Position numbers and translations under genes: made by a program. From Flavobacteriales bacterium (GTDB taxonomy: Bacteria; Bacteroidota; Bacteroidia; Flavobacteriales_D; Sanyastnellaceae): a stretch of 38,281 bases of DNA. Positions 17,671 through 25,624 of the stretch are shown one piece after another; the stretch's first letter is position 1; the number at the start of each line of letters is the position of its first letter. A model generated the notes under the pieces. It was not told the origin of the DNA and did no database searches. It saw nothing but the letters and a program-made list of their open reading frames with translations. Location: positions 1 to 38,281 of the forward strand of contig JAQWTJ010000040.1 in the NCBI GenBank assembly GCA_029242765.1, written 5' to 3'.

Positions 17671-18433
17671 ATGCCCAGTGAGCCGGGTAAATCAGCGGCC
17701 TTGATGGGGCGGCATCGTTCACCCAAGGGGCCACTTGTAGGTTCAGCAGAAAGATGCCGTCAGGCGCTGCGGGTGGAACCGCGATAAGCTCGGTGATTGT
17801 TGCGGTTTTCCGGGGCGCCGAGGGCACTCCAAAAAAGACATGGTGTGCAGCGAGCTCCCCGCCGTCAACTTCAGGGTCGACCGATGGCAAATCGACGAGC
17901 AGATGTTCTACGCCGTGCTTCACCAGAGCCCTCATAAGCTCAGGGTCGAAGTAGGGTGGACTGGTGTTTGACCAATCCCTTAGAAGATCGTTTTTAGGGC
18001 CTGTATGCGTCCGAACAATGACAGCCTGAGGGACGACATCGTTTCCAGGCATCACAGCGCTCAAAGCAGCCCAAAACGCGTCAAGCGTCAGAACGTTTTC
18101 GTCGGGTGCAAGGGTGACGAGCACTGCGAGTAAATGTGCCGGTGGGTATCCTTCTGAAAGGGGTTGCTTGCCGCCATCAATGTGGCCGAGCGTTTCAGTG
18201 TGTGTGCAATGCGCGTGCGGATTGAACTGCTGGTCATAAAAGTTAACGGCACCGCCTTCTGCGACGCTCCCAATCCAATCGCCGTTTCGGACAGGCTGCT
18301 GCGTTGCCGGGCCCTTGTACCAAGCCCGGGGCAGGCCCGATACAGGGTCGACGGGCAAGCTGAGGTCGACAGCTCGATCAGGGGCCACCTCGGCCACAAC
18401 GGTCTTTCCTTTGAACTCCAAAGACAATTTCAT
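17669..18433 (-). CDS. Cyclase-family (kynurenine formamidase-like) hydrolase
   Basis: The 254-residue protein starts at MKLSLEFKGK; an upstream in-frame ATG adds 15 residues that run into the neighbouring terminator. The family metal site is visible as NPHAHCTHTETLGHI, a variant of the usual HxGTHxDxPxH with Cys for Gly and Glu for Asp. AVIVRTHTGPKNDL and VEHLLVDLPSVDPEVDGGEL match later conserved parts, and HHVFFG lies near the end. Members are Zn/Mn amidohydrolases such as kynurenine formamidase, but the substrate here is unknown. It is transcribed alone between two terminators. Confidence 0.8.
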   Translation of the reverse strand: MKLSLEFKGKTVVAEVAPDRAVDLSLPVDPVSGLPRAWYKGPATQQPVRNGDWIGSVAEGGAVNFYDQQFNPHAHCTHTETLGHIDGGKQPLSEGYPPAHLLAVLVTLAPDENVLTLDAFWAALSAVMPGNDVVPQAVIVRTHTGPKNDLLRDWSNTSPPYFDPELMRALVKHGVEHLLVDLPSVDPEVDGGELAAHHVFFGVPSAPRKTATITELIAVPPAAPDGIFLLNLQVAPWVNDAAPSRPLIYPAHWA

Positions 18434-18465
18434 GTTGGAAAAGTACCGCGGAATGTGCAGCGCAT

Positions 18466-18497
18466 AAAAAAGCCCCACCAGGATCGGCAGGGCTTTT
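18466..18497 (-). terminator. Terminator after the outer-membrane barrel gene
   Basis: On the minus strand a 12-bp stem (18486-18497 with 18468-18479, two wobbles) and a 6-base loop run into six T. The arms are nearly the same as those of the susD terminator, in the opposite orientation. Confidence 0.85.
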
Positions 18498-18539
18498 CTA
18501 AAATATCATAGCCGAGTAAACTCGACACGCGACCGAGGC

Positions 18540-19388
18540 TTACTCGAAGAGGTAGCCCAAGCGCAAGGAAGCGCCGAACTGTGTGCCCACGTTGAACGTG
18601 CCTTGGTAGCCGTCAAACGCTCCGCCGATGTCCAGAGGATTGCTCCCCAAGGTTACGAGGTCGACGGTGCCAGCTACATTGCCCTGTGCATCAGCATCAG
18701 CTGGAAGGCCGTAGCGAAGGTTGAAAGCAACGAGATCGGTAGCGCTCACCGTCATGTCCTTTACAGAAGTGCTGTAGAAGCCGAGGCCCGCCTCAGCACC
18801 GAGGTACAACGCGTCAGAGATGTAAAAGTCAAAACCGCTCAAGAGGTTCAAACCGATCACCGTAGCGGATTGAGCTAAAGTCTGGGTCCACACGATGTAC
18901 TTCTCAAGCTGACCGATGTTGTCAAGGTCATTTGACCCCCAGTACTCTTGTGCGTAACTGCGGTTAAGCATGCCGTATCCAATCTCCACTCCAACGTAAG
19001 GAGACAAGCGGTCGGTTCCGTCGAAATGCTTCTCAATACCCGGGGCCAAGCCGAAGGAGAAAGTAGTGAAGGTGTTGTGCAGCTCAGGGCTCACAGGATC
19101 TTCAGAGCTCAACGCGCCTTCAATGGCGGGAACGATGAATCCGAATCCGGCATCACGCCAACCCACTTCCGAGTCAGCATTGTTGCTGAAGGTTAGGGAG
19201 AGGCGGAAAGCTTTGTCCTCGTCGAGGAATTTCCGGTACTTAATGGTTGAGGCATCGATGGGTGCATCTTCCACAGAAAGTGGCGTGAAAGAAAATTCGA
19301 TGTTGTGCTCGCTGCCGAGCTGCTTCTGCGCTTGTGCGGCAGTTACGACGAGGCCCACAAGGGCAATCGCGATCAGAATGTGCTTCAT
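18540..19388 (-). CDS. Outer-membrane beta-barrel protein (hypothetical)
   Basis: The ATG at 19388 gives 282 residues with a signal peptide (MKHILIAIALVGLVVTAAQA). The mature part alternates short amphipathic strands with turns (LSPYVGVEIGYGMLNRSY, GLNLLSGFDFYISDALYLG, ASLRLGYLF) and ends in an aromatic residue followed by Glu, as in small barrels of about 8-12 strands. No catalytic motif is seen. An ATG 93 bases upstream in the same frame would put 31 charged residues before the signal and is rejected. It is a single-gene unit with its own terminator; the function is unknown. Confidence 0.75.
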   Translation of the reverse strand: MKHILIAIALVGLVVTAAQAQKQLGSEHNIEFSFTPLSVEDAPIDASTIKYRKFLDEDKAFRLSLTFSNNADSEVGWRDAGFGFIVPAIEGALSSEDPVSPELHNTFTTFSFGLAPGIEKHFDGTDRLSPYVGVEIGYGMLNRSYAQEYWGSNDLDNIGQLEKYIVWTQTLAQSATVIGLNLLSGFDFYISDALYLGAEAGLGFYSTSVKDMTVSATDLVAFNLRYGLPADADAQGNVAGTVDLVTLGSNPLDIGGAFDGYQGTFNVGTQFGASLRLGYLFE

Positions 19389-19519
19389 TAGAGTTGCAAA
19401 TTGATGGTTTCCGGGCGCAATAAAGGGCGTTTCCCGGTATCCTCGGAACATTTCAGCGGATTTTCCATGTTTCCTTTTCATGGGATGTTACTTTTCAGGG
19501 GCCAACGCATCTCAACTCC

Positions 19520-20266
19520 GTGAAGACTTTTGCCCTCTTTTTATTCCTAATGCCCGGATTAAACTCCTGCAACATCGATTGTATTCAAGGCAGCAACCAA
19601 GTGACCACGCAAGAGTTTGAATTGGGCCATGTGCACGCGGTGGAATTGGCCTCATCCTTTGATATTGTGATAGTTCAATCTGAGACAGATCAGCAGCGAA
19701 TCTGGGCAAAAGGCAGTGAAAATATGATGGACCATCTCGATCTGGAGGTGAGCAGCGGATTTCTCCAGGCCAAACTTCGCCCGGGCTGTTTCTTCAACTA
19801 CAACCTTGTGTTGTTTGTGGAAGTCCCCTATTTGTCTAGAGTTTCCGTCTCGGGCTCAGGTGATATTGCCGTCGGAGGTTTTAATGCACCCATTGAGCGG
19901 CACCTGAGCTTTTCGCGGGAAATTCAAGTGCGAGTCAATGGGTCGGGAGACATCACTATTAAGGACATAGAAGGAGTCGAGGTGTTCGAAGTGATCATCA
20001 ACGGCAGCGGCGACGTGGACTTTTCTGGGCCAATTTCAGAGGCCAACTTGCTCTCTGTCACTATCAATGGTAGCGGTGACGTGGATGCGCGTGCGGTTCC
20101 AAGCCAACGCGTGAAGGCAGGAATTTTCGGCAGCGGCGATGTTCAGGCCCATGCGCTGGAACGTTTGGATGTAGAAATCTATGGCAGTGGTGACGTGGAC
20201 TATCTGGGAGACCCTTTAAAGGTCAAGGCTACTACGGAAGGGTCGGGGAGCGTGCAGCGATTATAA
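19520..20266 (+). CDS. DUF2807 (GIN-domain) lipoprotein
   Basis: The 248-residue protein starts at a GTG with a short lipoprotein-type signal ending LNSC (C17). The body carries seven evenly spaced turns of the type GSGD-I/V (SGSGDIAV, NGSGDITI, NGSGDVDF, NGSGDVDA, FGSGDVQA, YGSGDVDY and a final EGSGSVQ), the mark of the DUF2807 beta-solenoid. The family is sometimes called a putative auto-transporter adhesin, but a function has not been shown to my knowledge. Its stop is 12 bases from the converging glmS stop. A TACTTTTC (19489-19496, 7/8 match to TAnnTTTG) may be its -7 element. Confidence 0.85.
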   Translation: MKTFALFLFLMPGLNSCNIDCIQGSNQVTTQEFELGHVHAVELASSFDIVIVQSETDQQRIWAKGSENMMDHLDLEVSSGFLQAKLRPGCFFNYNLVLFVEVPYLSRVSVSGSGDIAVGGFNAPIERHLSFSREIQVRVNGSGDITIKDIEGVEVFEVIINGSGDVDFSGPISEANLLSVTINGSGDVDARAVPSQRVKAGIFGSGDVQAHALERLDVEIYGSGDVDYLGDPLKVKATTEGSGSVQRL

Positions 20267-20278
20267 GCGGTTGCGGGG

Positions 20279-22135
20279 CTATTCGACCGTGACGCTTTTT
20301 GCAAGGTTCCGCGGCTGGTCCACGTCGCGTTTGAGCAGCACAGCGATGTGATAGCTCAGCAGCTGAAACGGCACGGTGCTCAAGAGCGGAACAAGGGCAT
20401 CGGCGGTCTTTGGCACCTCGATAATATGCTCGGAAAGTGCTGCGGCATGAGTGTCTCCTCGCGTAACGACGGCGATGATGCGGCCGCCCCTTGCTTTGAC
20501 CTCTTGCATATTGCTCACAACCTTCTCATAATGAGCATCCTGCGTGGCAACAAAAAAGATGGGCATGTCTTCATCGATCAAGGCGATGGGTCCGTGTTTC
20601 ATCTCGGCCGCGGGGTAGCCCTCGGCGTGGATATAACTGATCTCCTTCAGCTTTAGCGCACCTTCAAGAGCCACAGGGAAGTTGTATCCGCGGCCCAAGA
20701 ACAGCGCGTTGGGGGCATGAGCGTAAGCTTTGGCTATTTCAACAATGGTTTGCTCTTGGGCGAGGATAGATTCAAGCTTTTCAGGCACGCTTTGCAACTC
20801 GACGAGCATTCGGCCGAATGTTGCGCCGTCAATTTTTCCACGCAGCTCACCTACACGCAGGGCAACCAAGGCCAGGACCGCGACTTGAGCCGTGAAGGCT
20901 TTGGTGGACGCGACGCCAATCTCAGGGCCAGCGTGTGTGTACGCCCCCGAGTCAGCTTCGCGGGCAATGCTTGAGCCGACCACATTGCAGACGCCGAAAA
21001 TGTGGGCGCCACGCTCTCGAGCCATACGTATGGCCGCTAATGTGTCAGCCGTCTCGCCCGATTGTGAAATAGCGATCACGATGTCGCCCTTGTTGATCAC
21101 AGGGTTGCGGTAGCGGAACTCTGAGGCGTATTCGACTTCTACGGGAATGCGGGCGAAGTCTTCGAAGAGGTACTCCGCGACCAGCCCGGCGTGCCAGGAC
21201 GTGCCGCAGCCGACAACGATGACACGCGAGGCTGCGGTCCACATTTCGCAGTGGTCGTCAATTCCAGCCATTCGGACGACCCCGTGGTCGAGCCTCACCC
21301 GACCGCGCAAGCAATCGGCGATGGACCGGGGTTGTTCGTGGATTTCCTTGAGCATGAAATGCTCATAGCCGCCCTTCTCGATGGCCTCCATCTCCATTTC
21401 GAGAGCCTCCACCACTGGTGTTACAGTGTGGTTGCCGATGGTGCGAATTTTCAAGCCGTCTTGCAGTGAAATCCGCGCAATTTCTTCGTCTTCGAGGTAG
21501 ACCACATTTTTCGTGTACTCCACAATGGGTGTTGCGTCTGAGGCGACGAAGTACTCCCCGTCACCGATGCCTAGCACGAGCGGGCTTGATTTTCTTCCCA
21601 CGACGATAACGTCTGGGTCTTGCGTGTCGATTACCGCGATGGCGTATGCGCCGACCACTTCAGCAAGTGCATTGCGCACAGCTGTAAACAAATCACAACC
21701 CTCAATAGCGAGAATTTCTTCAATCAGATGGACGAGCACCTCAGTGTCCGTTTCACTTTCAAAGGTGTGCCCGCGCTGTGCAAGGCTCTCCTTCAAAGGG
21801 TGAAAGTTCTCAATGATTCCGTTGTGAATCAAGGCCAATCGCCCGTTGCCGCTCAGGTGCGGATGGGCGTTCACGTCATTGGGCGCCCCGTGAGTGGCCC
21901 AGCGCGTGTGGCCAATCCCTGCGCGGCCTTGCGGCTCTGCCGAACCGATTTCAGCAACCAAGTCGGCCACCTTGCCCTTCTTCTTGAACAGTTGCAACCC
22001 TTTAATATCGCCTCCAGCCTGGGGGACAATGGCGACCCCAGCGGAGTCATAGCCCCGGTACTCAAGGCGGTGCAGCCCTTTGATTAGCAAGGGAAGGATG
22101 GGTCGTTCTCCAAGATATCCAACAATGCCGCACAT
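20279..22135 (-). CDS. glmS: Glutamine-fructose-6-phosphate aminotransferase
   Basis: The 618-residue protein has the N-terminal glutamine amidotransferase domain starting MCGIVGYLGERP, with C2 as the nucleophile and the RWATHGAPNDVNAHPH and HNGIIEN motifs. Two SIS isomerase domains follow (VVGCGTSWHAGL, ISQSGETADTLAA, LGRGYNFPVALEGALKLKE), and the end is DQPRNLAKSVTVE. It makes glucosamine-6-phosphate from fructose-6-phosphate and glutamine, the entry step to UDP-GlcNAc, peptidoglycan and LPS. It is the last gene of a three-gene minus-strand unit, 14 bases after the DUF4270 gene. No glmS ribozyme is visible in that short gap. Confidence 0.98.
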   Translation of the reverse strand: MCGIVGYLGERPILPLLIKGLHRLEYRGYDSAGVAIVPQAGGDIKGLQLFKKKGKVADLVAEIGSAEPQGRAGIGHTRWATHGAPNDVNAHPHLSGNGRLALIHNGIIENFHPLKESLAQRGHTFESETDTEVLVHLIEEILAIEGCDLFTAVRNALAEVVGAYAIAVIDTQDPDVIVVGRKSSPLVLGIGDGEYFVASDATPIVEYTKNVVYLEDEEIARISLQDGLKIRTIGNHTVTPVVEALEMEMEAIEKGGYEHFMLKEIHEQPRSIADCLRGRVRLDHGVVRMAGIDDHCEMWTAASRVIVVGCGTSWHAGLVAEYLFEDFARIPVEVEYASEFRYRNPVINKGDIVIAISQSGETADTLAAIRMARERGAHIFGVCNVVGSSIAREADSGAYTHAGPEIGVASTKAFTAQVAVLALVALRVGELRGKIDGATFGRMLVELQSVPEKLESILAQEQTIVEIAKAYAHAPNALFLGRGYNFPVALEGALKLKEISYIHAEGYPAAEMKHGPIALIDEDMPIFFVATQDAHYEKVVSNMQEVKARGGRIIAVVTRGDTHAAALSEHIIEVPKTADALVPLLSTVPFQLLSYHIAVLLKRDVDQPRNLAKSVTVE

Positions 22136-22149
22136 AATTTCAGAAGGTT

Positions 22150-23508
22150 CTAATCGGAATAAGTGATGACAAATTTGGCGGAGTTTTCCGCGTCGTGGCC
22201 TGAAACGACAAGCTGCTCGAGCGCCACGGAAGACAGCTCGGAATACAGTAAAATTTCACGTTGTTCGAGCGCTCCGGTGAGCATTTGTTGGATGGTGCGC
22301 GGCATGTTAAGGACATAACCTCCGCGTTCGGCATCATATTGCCCTCCATAGGTGGCGGCCAACCCAAATAAGTCGGGCGCCAAAGCAAAGCCGCCGTCGG
22401 GGTCGCGTAAAATTGCGGTCAACTTATTGGGGAGCGGAAGCTTGGAATTGTTCCCCTGGATGGCGGGCAAGAATAATTCGGCTTTGTTCACCGCGCGCCC
22501 GGTGAGCGAGTCGCTGTCCCACCCCTGGATACCTGGAATTTTCACCAATAGAAACGAGCCGGCCCCTCCGAGCAGGCAAAGTTCTTGATCCCCGGCGACT
22601 TCAAGCGAATCATTCAACCCCACGTAGGCCGAAGACCAGTTGTGGTGGAATTGATTGACACGAGCACAATTGGCGTTGATAGGAAAATCGTAAGACGAAG
22701 TGTCGCTGTCGTTGTGGTAGTAAAGGCGTAGCATGGATGCTCCAGAGATACCGTCTACACCCACGATTCCGCCGCCGCCTGAAACGGAGCGCACCCGCAG
22801 GCCGGGGAAGTACTCAAGCCAACTGGCATTGTCCTCAAAAACGGTTGAGTCGGCGTCCACGATGGCCTGGGCAAATTCCAATTGGAGTGGGATGCGCACC
22901 TGGGCTGTGAGCGTGTCGTCGCCCAAGTAATAGGGTGCTTGTGGGTGCATCACGATGGGTTGTTCCGCCGCAATTGCAATGTTGATGCCGTGCGTGTCAA
23001 AGCGATCAGTGGTGTAATATGAGGTGTCAATGGACAAGCTATCCACGAGTTGCTCCACCTCCAAATATTGAGGATGATTTGCGCCGTATGCGGCATTGCT
23101 CACGTGCCTTAACACCAGTGCCGCGCTGTCTGCCGTGGCATTCTCCCCGAAAGTGAAACCGGTTTCTGACAGGCGCAATTGGGTTGAAAACCAGGCCTTT
23201 GTGAGCCCGGAGACGGGGTCGTAGTTGGTTCCAATCAAGCTGAGGCCGCGTTCGTCAGACCGCACGGAGTCGGCGGCTACGGTAGCAAGTTCCAGCTGCA
23301 CGGTGTCTTGGTGCAGCGAGAGAAGTTCGCTTTCCGGCTGTAAACCAAGTCCCAAGTTGTGCTCAGGGCGGATGCATCCGCTAAGGGCAAACAAGGCAAG
23401 CGAACAAGCTGCCAATGCAGTGAATGTGGAAGCGAATGCAACGAAAGAGGTTCGCTGGGCCGTCGAAGGGTTTTCTCGCAGTGGCTGCGAAAAAGTAAAA
23501 AACGCCAT
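22150..23508 (-). CDS. DUF4270 lipoprotein
   Basis: The 452-residue protein starts at MAFFTFSQPLREN, 10 bases after the preceding gene stops; a longer frame upstream lies inside that gene and is not real. A long signal region ends LSGC (C45). The rest looks like an all-beta extracytoplasmic protein with features I associate with DUF4270, such as SLIGTNYDPVSGLTKAWFST and the end region LYSELSSVALEQLVVSGH. The gene order half-length glycogen synthase > DUF4270 > glmS next to panC is one I recall as common in Bacteroidota. Function unknown. Confidence 0.82.
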   Translation of the reverse strand: MAFFTFSQPLRENPSTAQRTSFVAFASTFTALAACSLALFALSGCIRPEHNLGLGLQPESELLSLHQDTVQLELATVAADSVRSDERGLSLIGTNYDPVSGLTKAWFSTQLRLSETGFTFGENATADSAALVLRHVSNAAYGANHPQYLEVEQLVDSLSIDTSYYTTDRFDTHGINIAIAAEQPIVMHPQAPYYLGDDTLTAQVRIPLQLEFAQAIVDADSTVFEDNASWLEYFPGLRVRSVSGGGGIVGVDGISGASMLRLYYHNDSDTSSYDFPINANCARVNQFHHNWSSAYVGLNDSLEVAGDQELCLLGGAGSFLLVKIPGIQGWDSDSLTGRAVNKAELFLPAIQGNNSKLPLPNKLTAILRDPDGGFALAPDLFGLAATYGGQYDAERGGYVLNMPRTIQQMLTGALEQREILLYSELSSVALEQLVVSGHDAENSAKFVITYSD

Positions 23509-23518
23509 GAAAAATGTA

Positions 23519-24346
23519 TCAACCCTCAACGGCCATCCCCTTTCCCTCGAGGATGGTGTCATAGAAATTGGCAATCTCAGCCGAATTGAATTCGCCGGTG
23601 AACGGCATGGTCGGCAAATCGGCATTGTCGATGGCCGCCTGCGTGCCAGCACCGAGTTCTTCAGACCCGACAATTAAAGCATCCGAATGCTCTATGGCTA
23701 TAGAGTTGAGTGCATCAGTGGTTGGCAATTTGAGCGACGTGATCATTTTAGGGTCGATGCCGTCGAAGGCGATCTTGTTGCTCATAGCGCCGTTGAGTGT
23801 ACCCTCAAACTGTTCGTCGTACAAGCTCGTGATGATCTTTGTGTTCTCGAAGTGCGCGTCGCCGGCAAACAAGGTCTTCATGTAGAGCGGGACGAGCGAT
23901 GACATCCAGCCGTGGCAATGGATGATGTCTGGTGCCCAGCTCAATTTGCGAACTGTTTCCAAAACGCCGCGAGCGAAAAAAATCGAGCGCTCATCATTGC
24001 TTGCGACCAGTTTGTCCTTGTCGTCAAGCCACGTGACTTTTTTCTTAAAGTACTCCTCGTTGTCGATAAAGTACACCTGGATGCGGGCCGTAGGAATCGA
24101 GGCCACCTTGATGATCAAAGGGTGGTCTGTGTCGTTGATGTTGAGGTGCATCCCGCTGAGGCGAATCACCTCGTGGAGTTGGTGGCGACGCTCATTGATG
24201 ACGCCAAAGCGTGGCATAAACACGCGAATTTCACGGCCCTTCTCGTGGATAGCCTGCGGCAAGTGGCGGGCTGTACGCGACAAATCACTCTCCGGAAGGA
24301 AGGGCTTGATGGCTTGTGAAACGTATAGGATGCGGGTTTTGCTCAT
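23519..24346 (-). CDS. Half-length glycogen/starch synthase-like protein (GT5 N-terminal domain only)
   Basis: The 275-residue protein resembles only the N-terminal Rossmann domain of glycogen synthase: KTRILYVSQAIKPFLPESDL, then REIRVFMPRFGVINER, then the pocket motif PDIIHCHGWMSSLVPLYMK and a late SDALIVGSEEL. Full enzymes have about 470-500 residues and a second domain holding most of the ADP-glucose site; that half is absent here. The Lys-x-Gly-Gly loop near the N-terminus of true synthases is replaced by PESDLSRTARHLP. The frame is intact and ends cleanly just before the next gene, so this is a short family and not a fresh truncation. Synthase activity is doubtful. Confidence 0.82.
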   Translation of the reverse strand: MSKTRILYVSQAIKPFLPESDLSRTARHLPQAIHEKGREIRVFMPRFGVINERRHQLHEVIRLSGMHLNINDTDHPLIIKVASIPTARIQVYFIDNEEYFKKKVTWLDDKDKLVASNDERSIFFARGVLETVRKLSWAPDIIHCHGWMSSLVPLYMKTLFAGDAHFENTKIITSLYDEQFEGTLNGAMSNKIAFDGIDPKMITSLKLPTTDALNSIAIEHSDALIVGSEELGAGTQAAIDNADLPTMPFTGEFNSAEIANFYDTILEGKGMAVEG

Positions 24347-24385
24347 GAATCGAAAGGAATTCGGTACAACAACAGGCTATTGCTA

Positions 24386-24393
24386 CAAAAATA
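24386..24393 (-). promoter_or_regulatory. Candidate -7 element of the glmS operon
   Basis: On the minus strand TATTTTTG matches TAnnTTTG exactly, 39 bases before the ATG at 24346, in the 87-base gap shared with divergent panC. No TTG is seen at the usual distance upstream. Confidence 0.45.
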
Positions 24394-24433
24394 ACGCATT
24401 TTTGGCGAGAAATCACCAGGAAAAGGGCCCTAA

Positions 24434-25321
24434 ATGCCTTCGACTTCGTCAACGTTCACAAAGGTTTTGAATAATTCTGCGTTCTGTACCCTAGCGGCGG
24501 ACTTGCAATCAACACTTCGCCCATTTCGCGCTGCCGGAGAAAAAGTGGTGTTTGTGCCCACTATGGGGGCCTTTCACGCAGGCCATCAATCACTTATCAA
24601 TGCTGCACGTGGTATTTCGAGCCAGGTCTGGGTCAGCATTTTTGTCAACCCCACACAGTTCAATAAGCCCTCCGATCTGGCCGCTTATCCTCGGCAATTG
24701 GATGCGGACTGTAGGCTTGCCGCTGAAGCGGGCGCTGCGGGCGTGTTTGCGCCCAATTTCCAAGAAGTTTATCCAGGGCTTCAGGCCAACACTGTGCCAG
24801 AAGTCGATTACGGCCTCTTGACTTCAGCGTTGGAGGGGCAACAACGTCCAGGCCATTTCAATGGGGTGGTGCAGGTGGTTCGGAGGCTTTTCGAGCTGGT
24901 GGACCCCGACGTGGCCATGTTTGGAGAGAAGGATTATCAGCAGTTCGCAGTGGTTTCGGAGTTGGTGCGACGCGAGAAGCTGAGCGTTGAAATTGTTGGG
25001 GTGCCGACGGTGCGGGCAGCTGACGGGCTCGCATTGAGCTCGCGCAATGTTCGACTGAGCGAGGACGCGCGCCGATCAGCATTGCGGCTTTCAGAAGAAA
25101 TCAAGGCCGTCGCTTGCGCCCCAAACCCTAACCTCGCAGCATCCCAGGCCTTTGTTCGGCTTTCCGCCGATCCCCTCATAGCGCCGGAATACCTATCCGT
25201 TGTGGCCGCCGACACCTTCGAGAACTGGACCCCTGAGCTCTCCACGGCGGCTCGCGTCCTTGTGGCCGCCCAAGTTGGAGGCGTGCGCTTGATCGACAAC
25301 ATCGCCGTCCGGCCTGCCTGA
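24434..25321 (+). CDS. panC: Pantothenate synthetase
   Basis: The 295-residue protein has all the family marks: VPTMGAFHAGHQSLI with the HIGH-like nucleotide motif, FVNPTQFNKPSDLAAYPR, the central FGEKDYQQF, and the C-terminal ALSSRN. It joins pantoate and beta-alanine with ATP to make pantothenate, the precursor of coenzyme A, in the cytoplasm. It diverges from the half-length glycogen synthase gene. The first ATG is used; the first 20 or so residues are poorly conserved, so a later start is possible. panB and panD are not in the window. Confidence 0.95.
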   Translation: MPSTSSTFTKVLNNSAFCTLAADLQSTLRPFRAAGEKVVFVPTMGAFHAGHQSLINAARGISSQVWVSIFVNPTQFNKPSDLAAYPRQLDADCRLAAEAGAAGVFAPNFQEVYPGLQANTVPEVDYGLLTSALEGQQRPGHFNGVVQVVRRLFELVDPDVAMFGEKDYQQFAVVSELVRREKLSVEIVGVPTVRAADGLALSSRNVRLSEDARRSALRLSEEIKAVACAPNPNLAASQAFVRLSADPLIAPEYLSVVAADTFENWTPELSTAARVLVAAQVGGVRLIDNIAVRPA

Positions 25322-25435
25322 GCTCGTGAGATAGCGCGGGTCAGAATTCGCAGCCCCCCCCTGAACTCAAATTGCCCCTCTTGTCGCACGACAATTGAGC
25401 GAACTTTGAACGAACTTCGCACAAATTTGAAGGCT

Positions 25436-25624
25436 ATGGGTGCTATTGGACCAATGCAAATCGTACTGATTGTTTTTGTCGTACTGCTGCTTTTTGGCGG
25501 CCGTAAAATCCCCGAACTCATGCGCGGACTGGGCAAGGGCATGAAGGAATTCAAGGACGCTTCGCGCGATTTGACTGACGATTCGTCGGAGGATGACAAC
25601 GGGAAGTCGGACGACAAGAAGTGA
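25436..25624 (+). CDS. tatA: Sec-independent protein translocase TatA/E
   Basis: The ATG at 25436 gives 62 residues: a short N-terminus ([13 protein letters not shown]), one span, the [16 protein letters not shown] hinge and amphipathic helix with FK, and an acidic/Lys tail. These are the standard features of TatA, which forms the pore that moves folded proteins across the inner membrane. A TTG 30 bases upstream is in frame but adds a charged stretch before the span. tatC is not present here. The stop overlaps the GTG start of the next gene. Confidence 0.93.
   Translation: MGAIGPMQIVLIVFVVLLLFGGRKIPELMRGLGKGMKEFKDASRDLTDDSSEDDNGKSDDKK

Noticed and set aside
22136-22149. glmS ribozyme or riboswitch upstream of glmS
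   Set aside because: Only 14 bases separate glmS from the preceding gene, too little for such an element, and no matching fold is seen.
23519-24346. Recent truncation or frameshift of a full-length glgA
   Set aside because: The frame ends cleanly before the next gene and no remnant of the second domain is visible downstream in any frame; it fits a short family that I recall in the same gene context.
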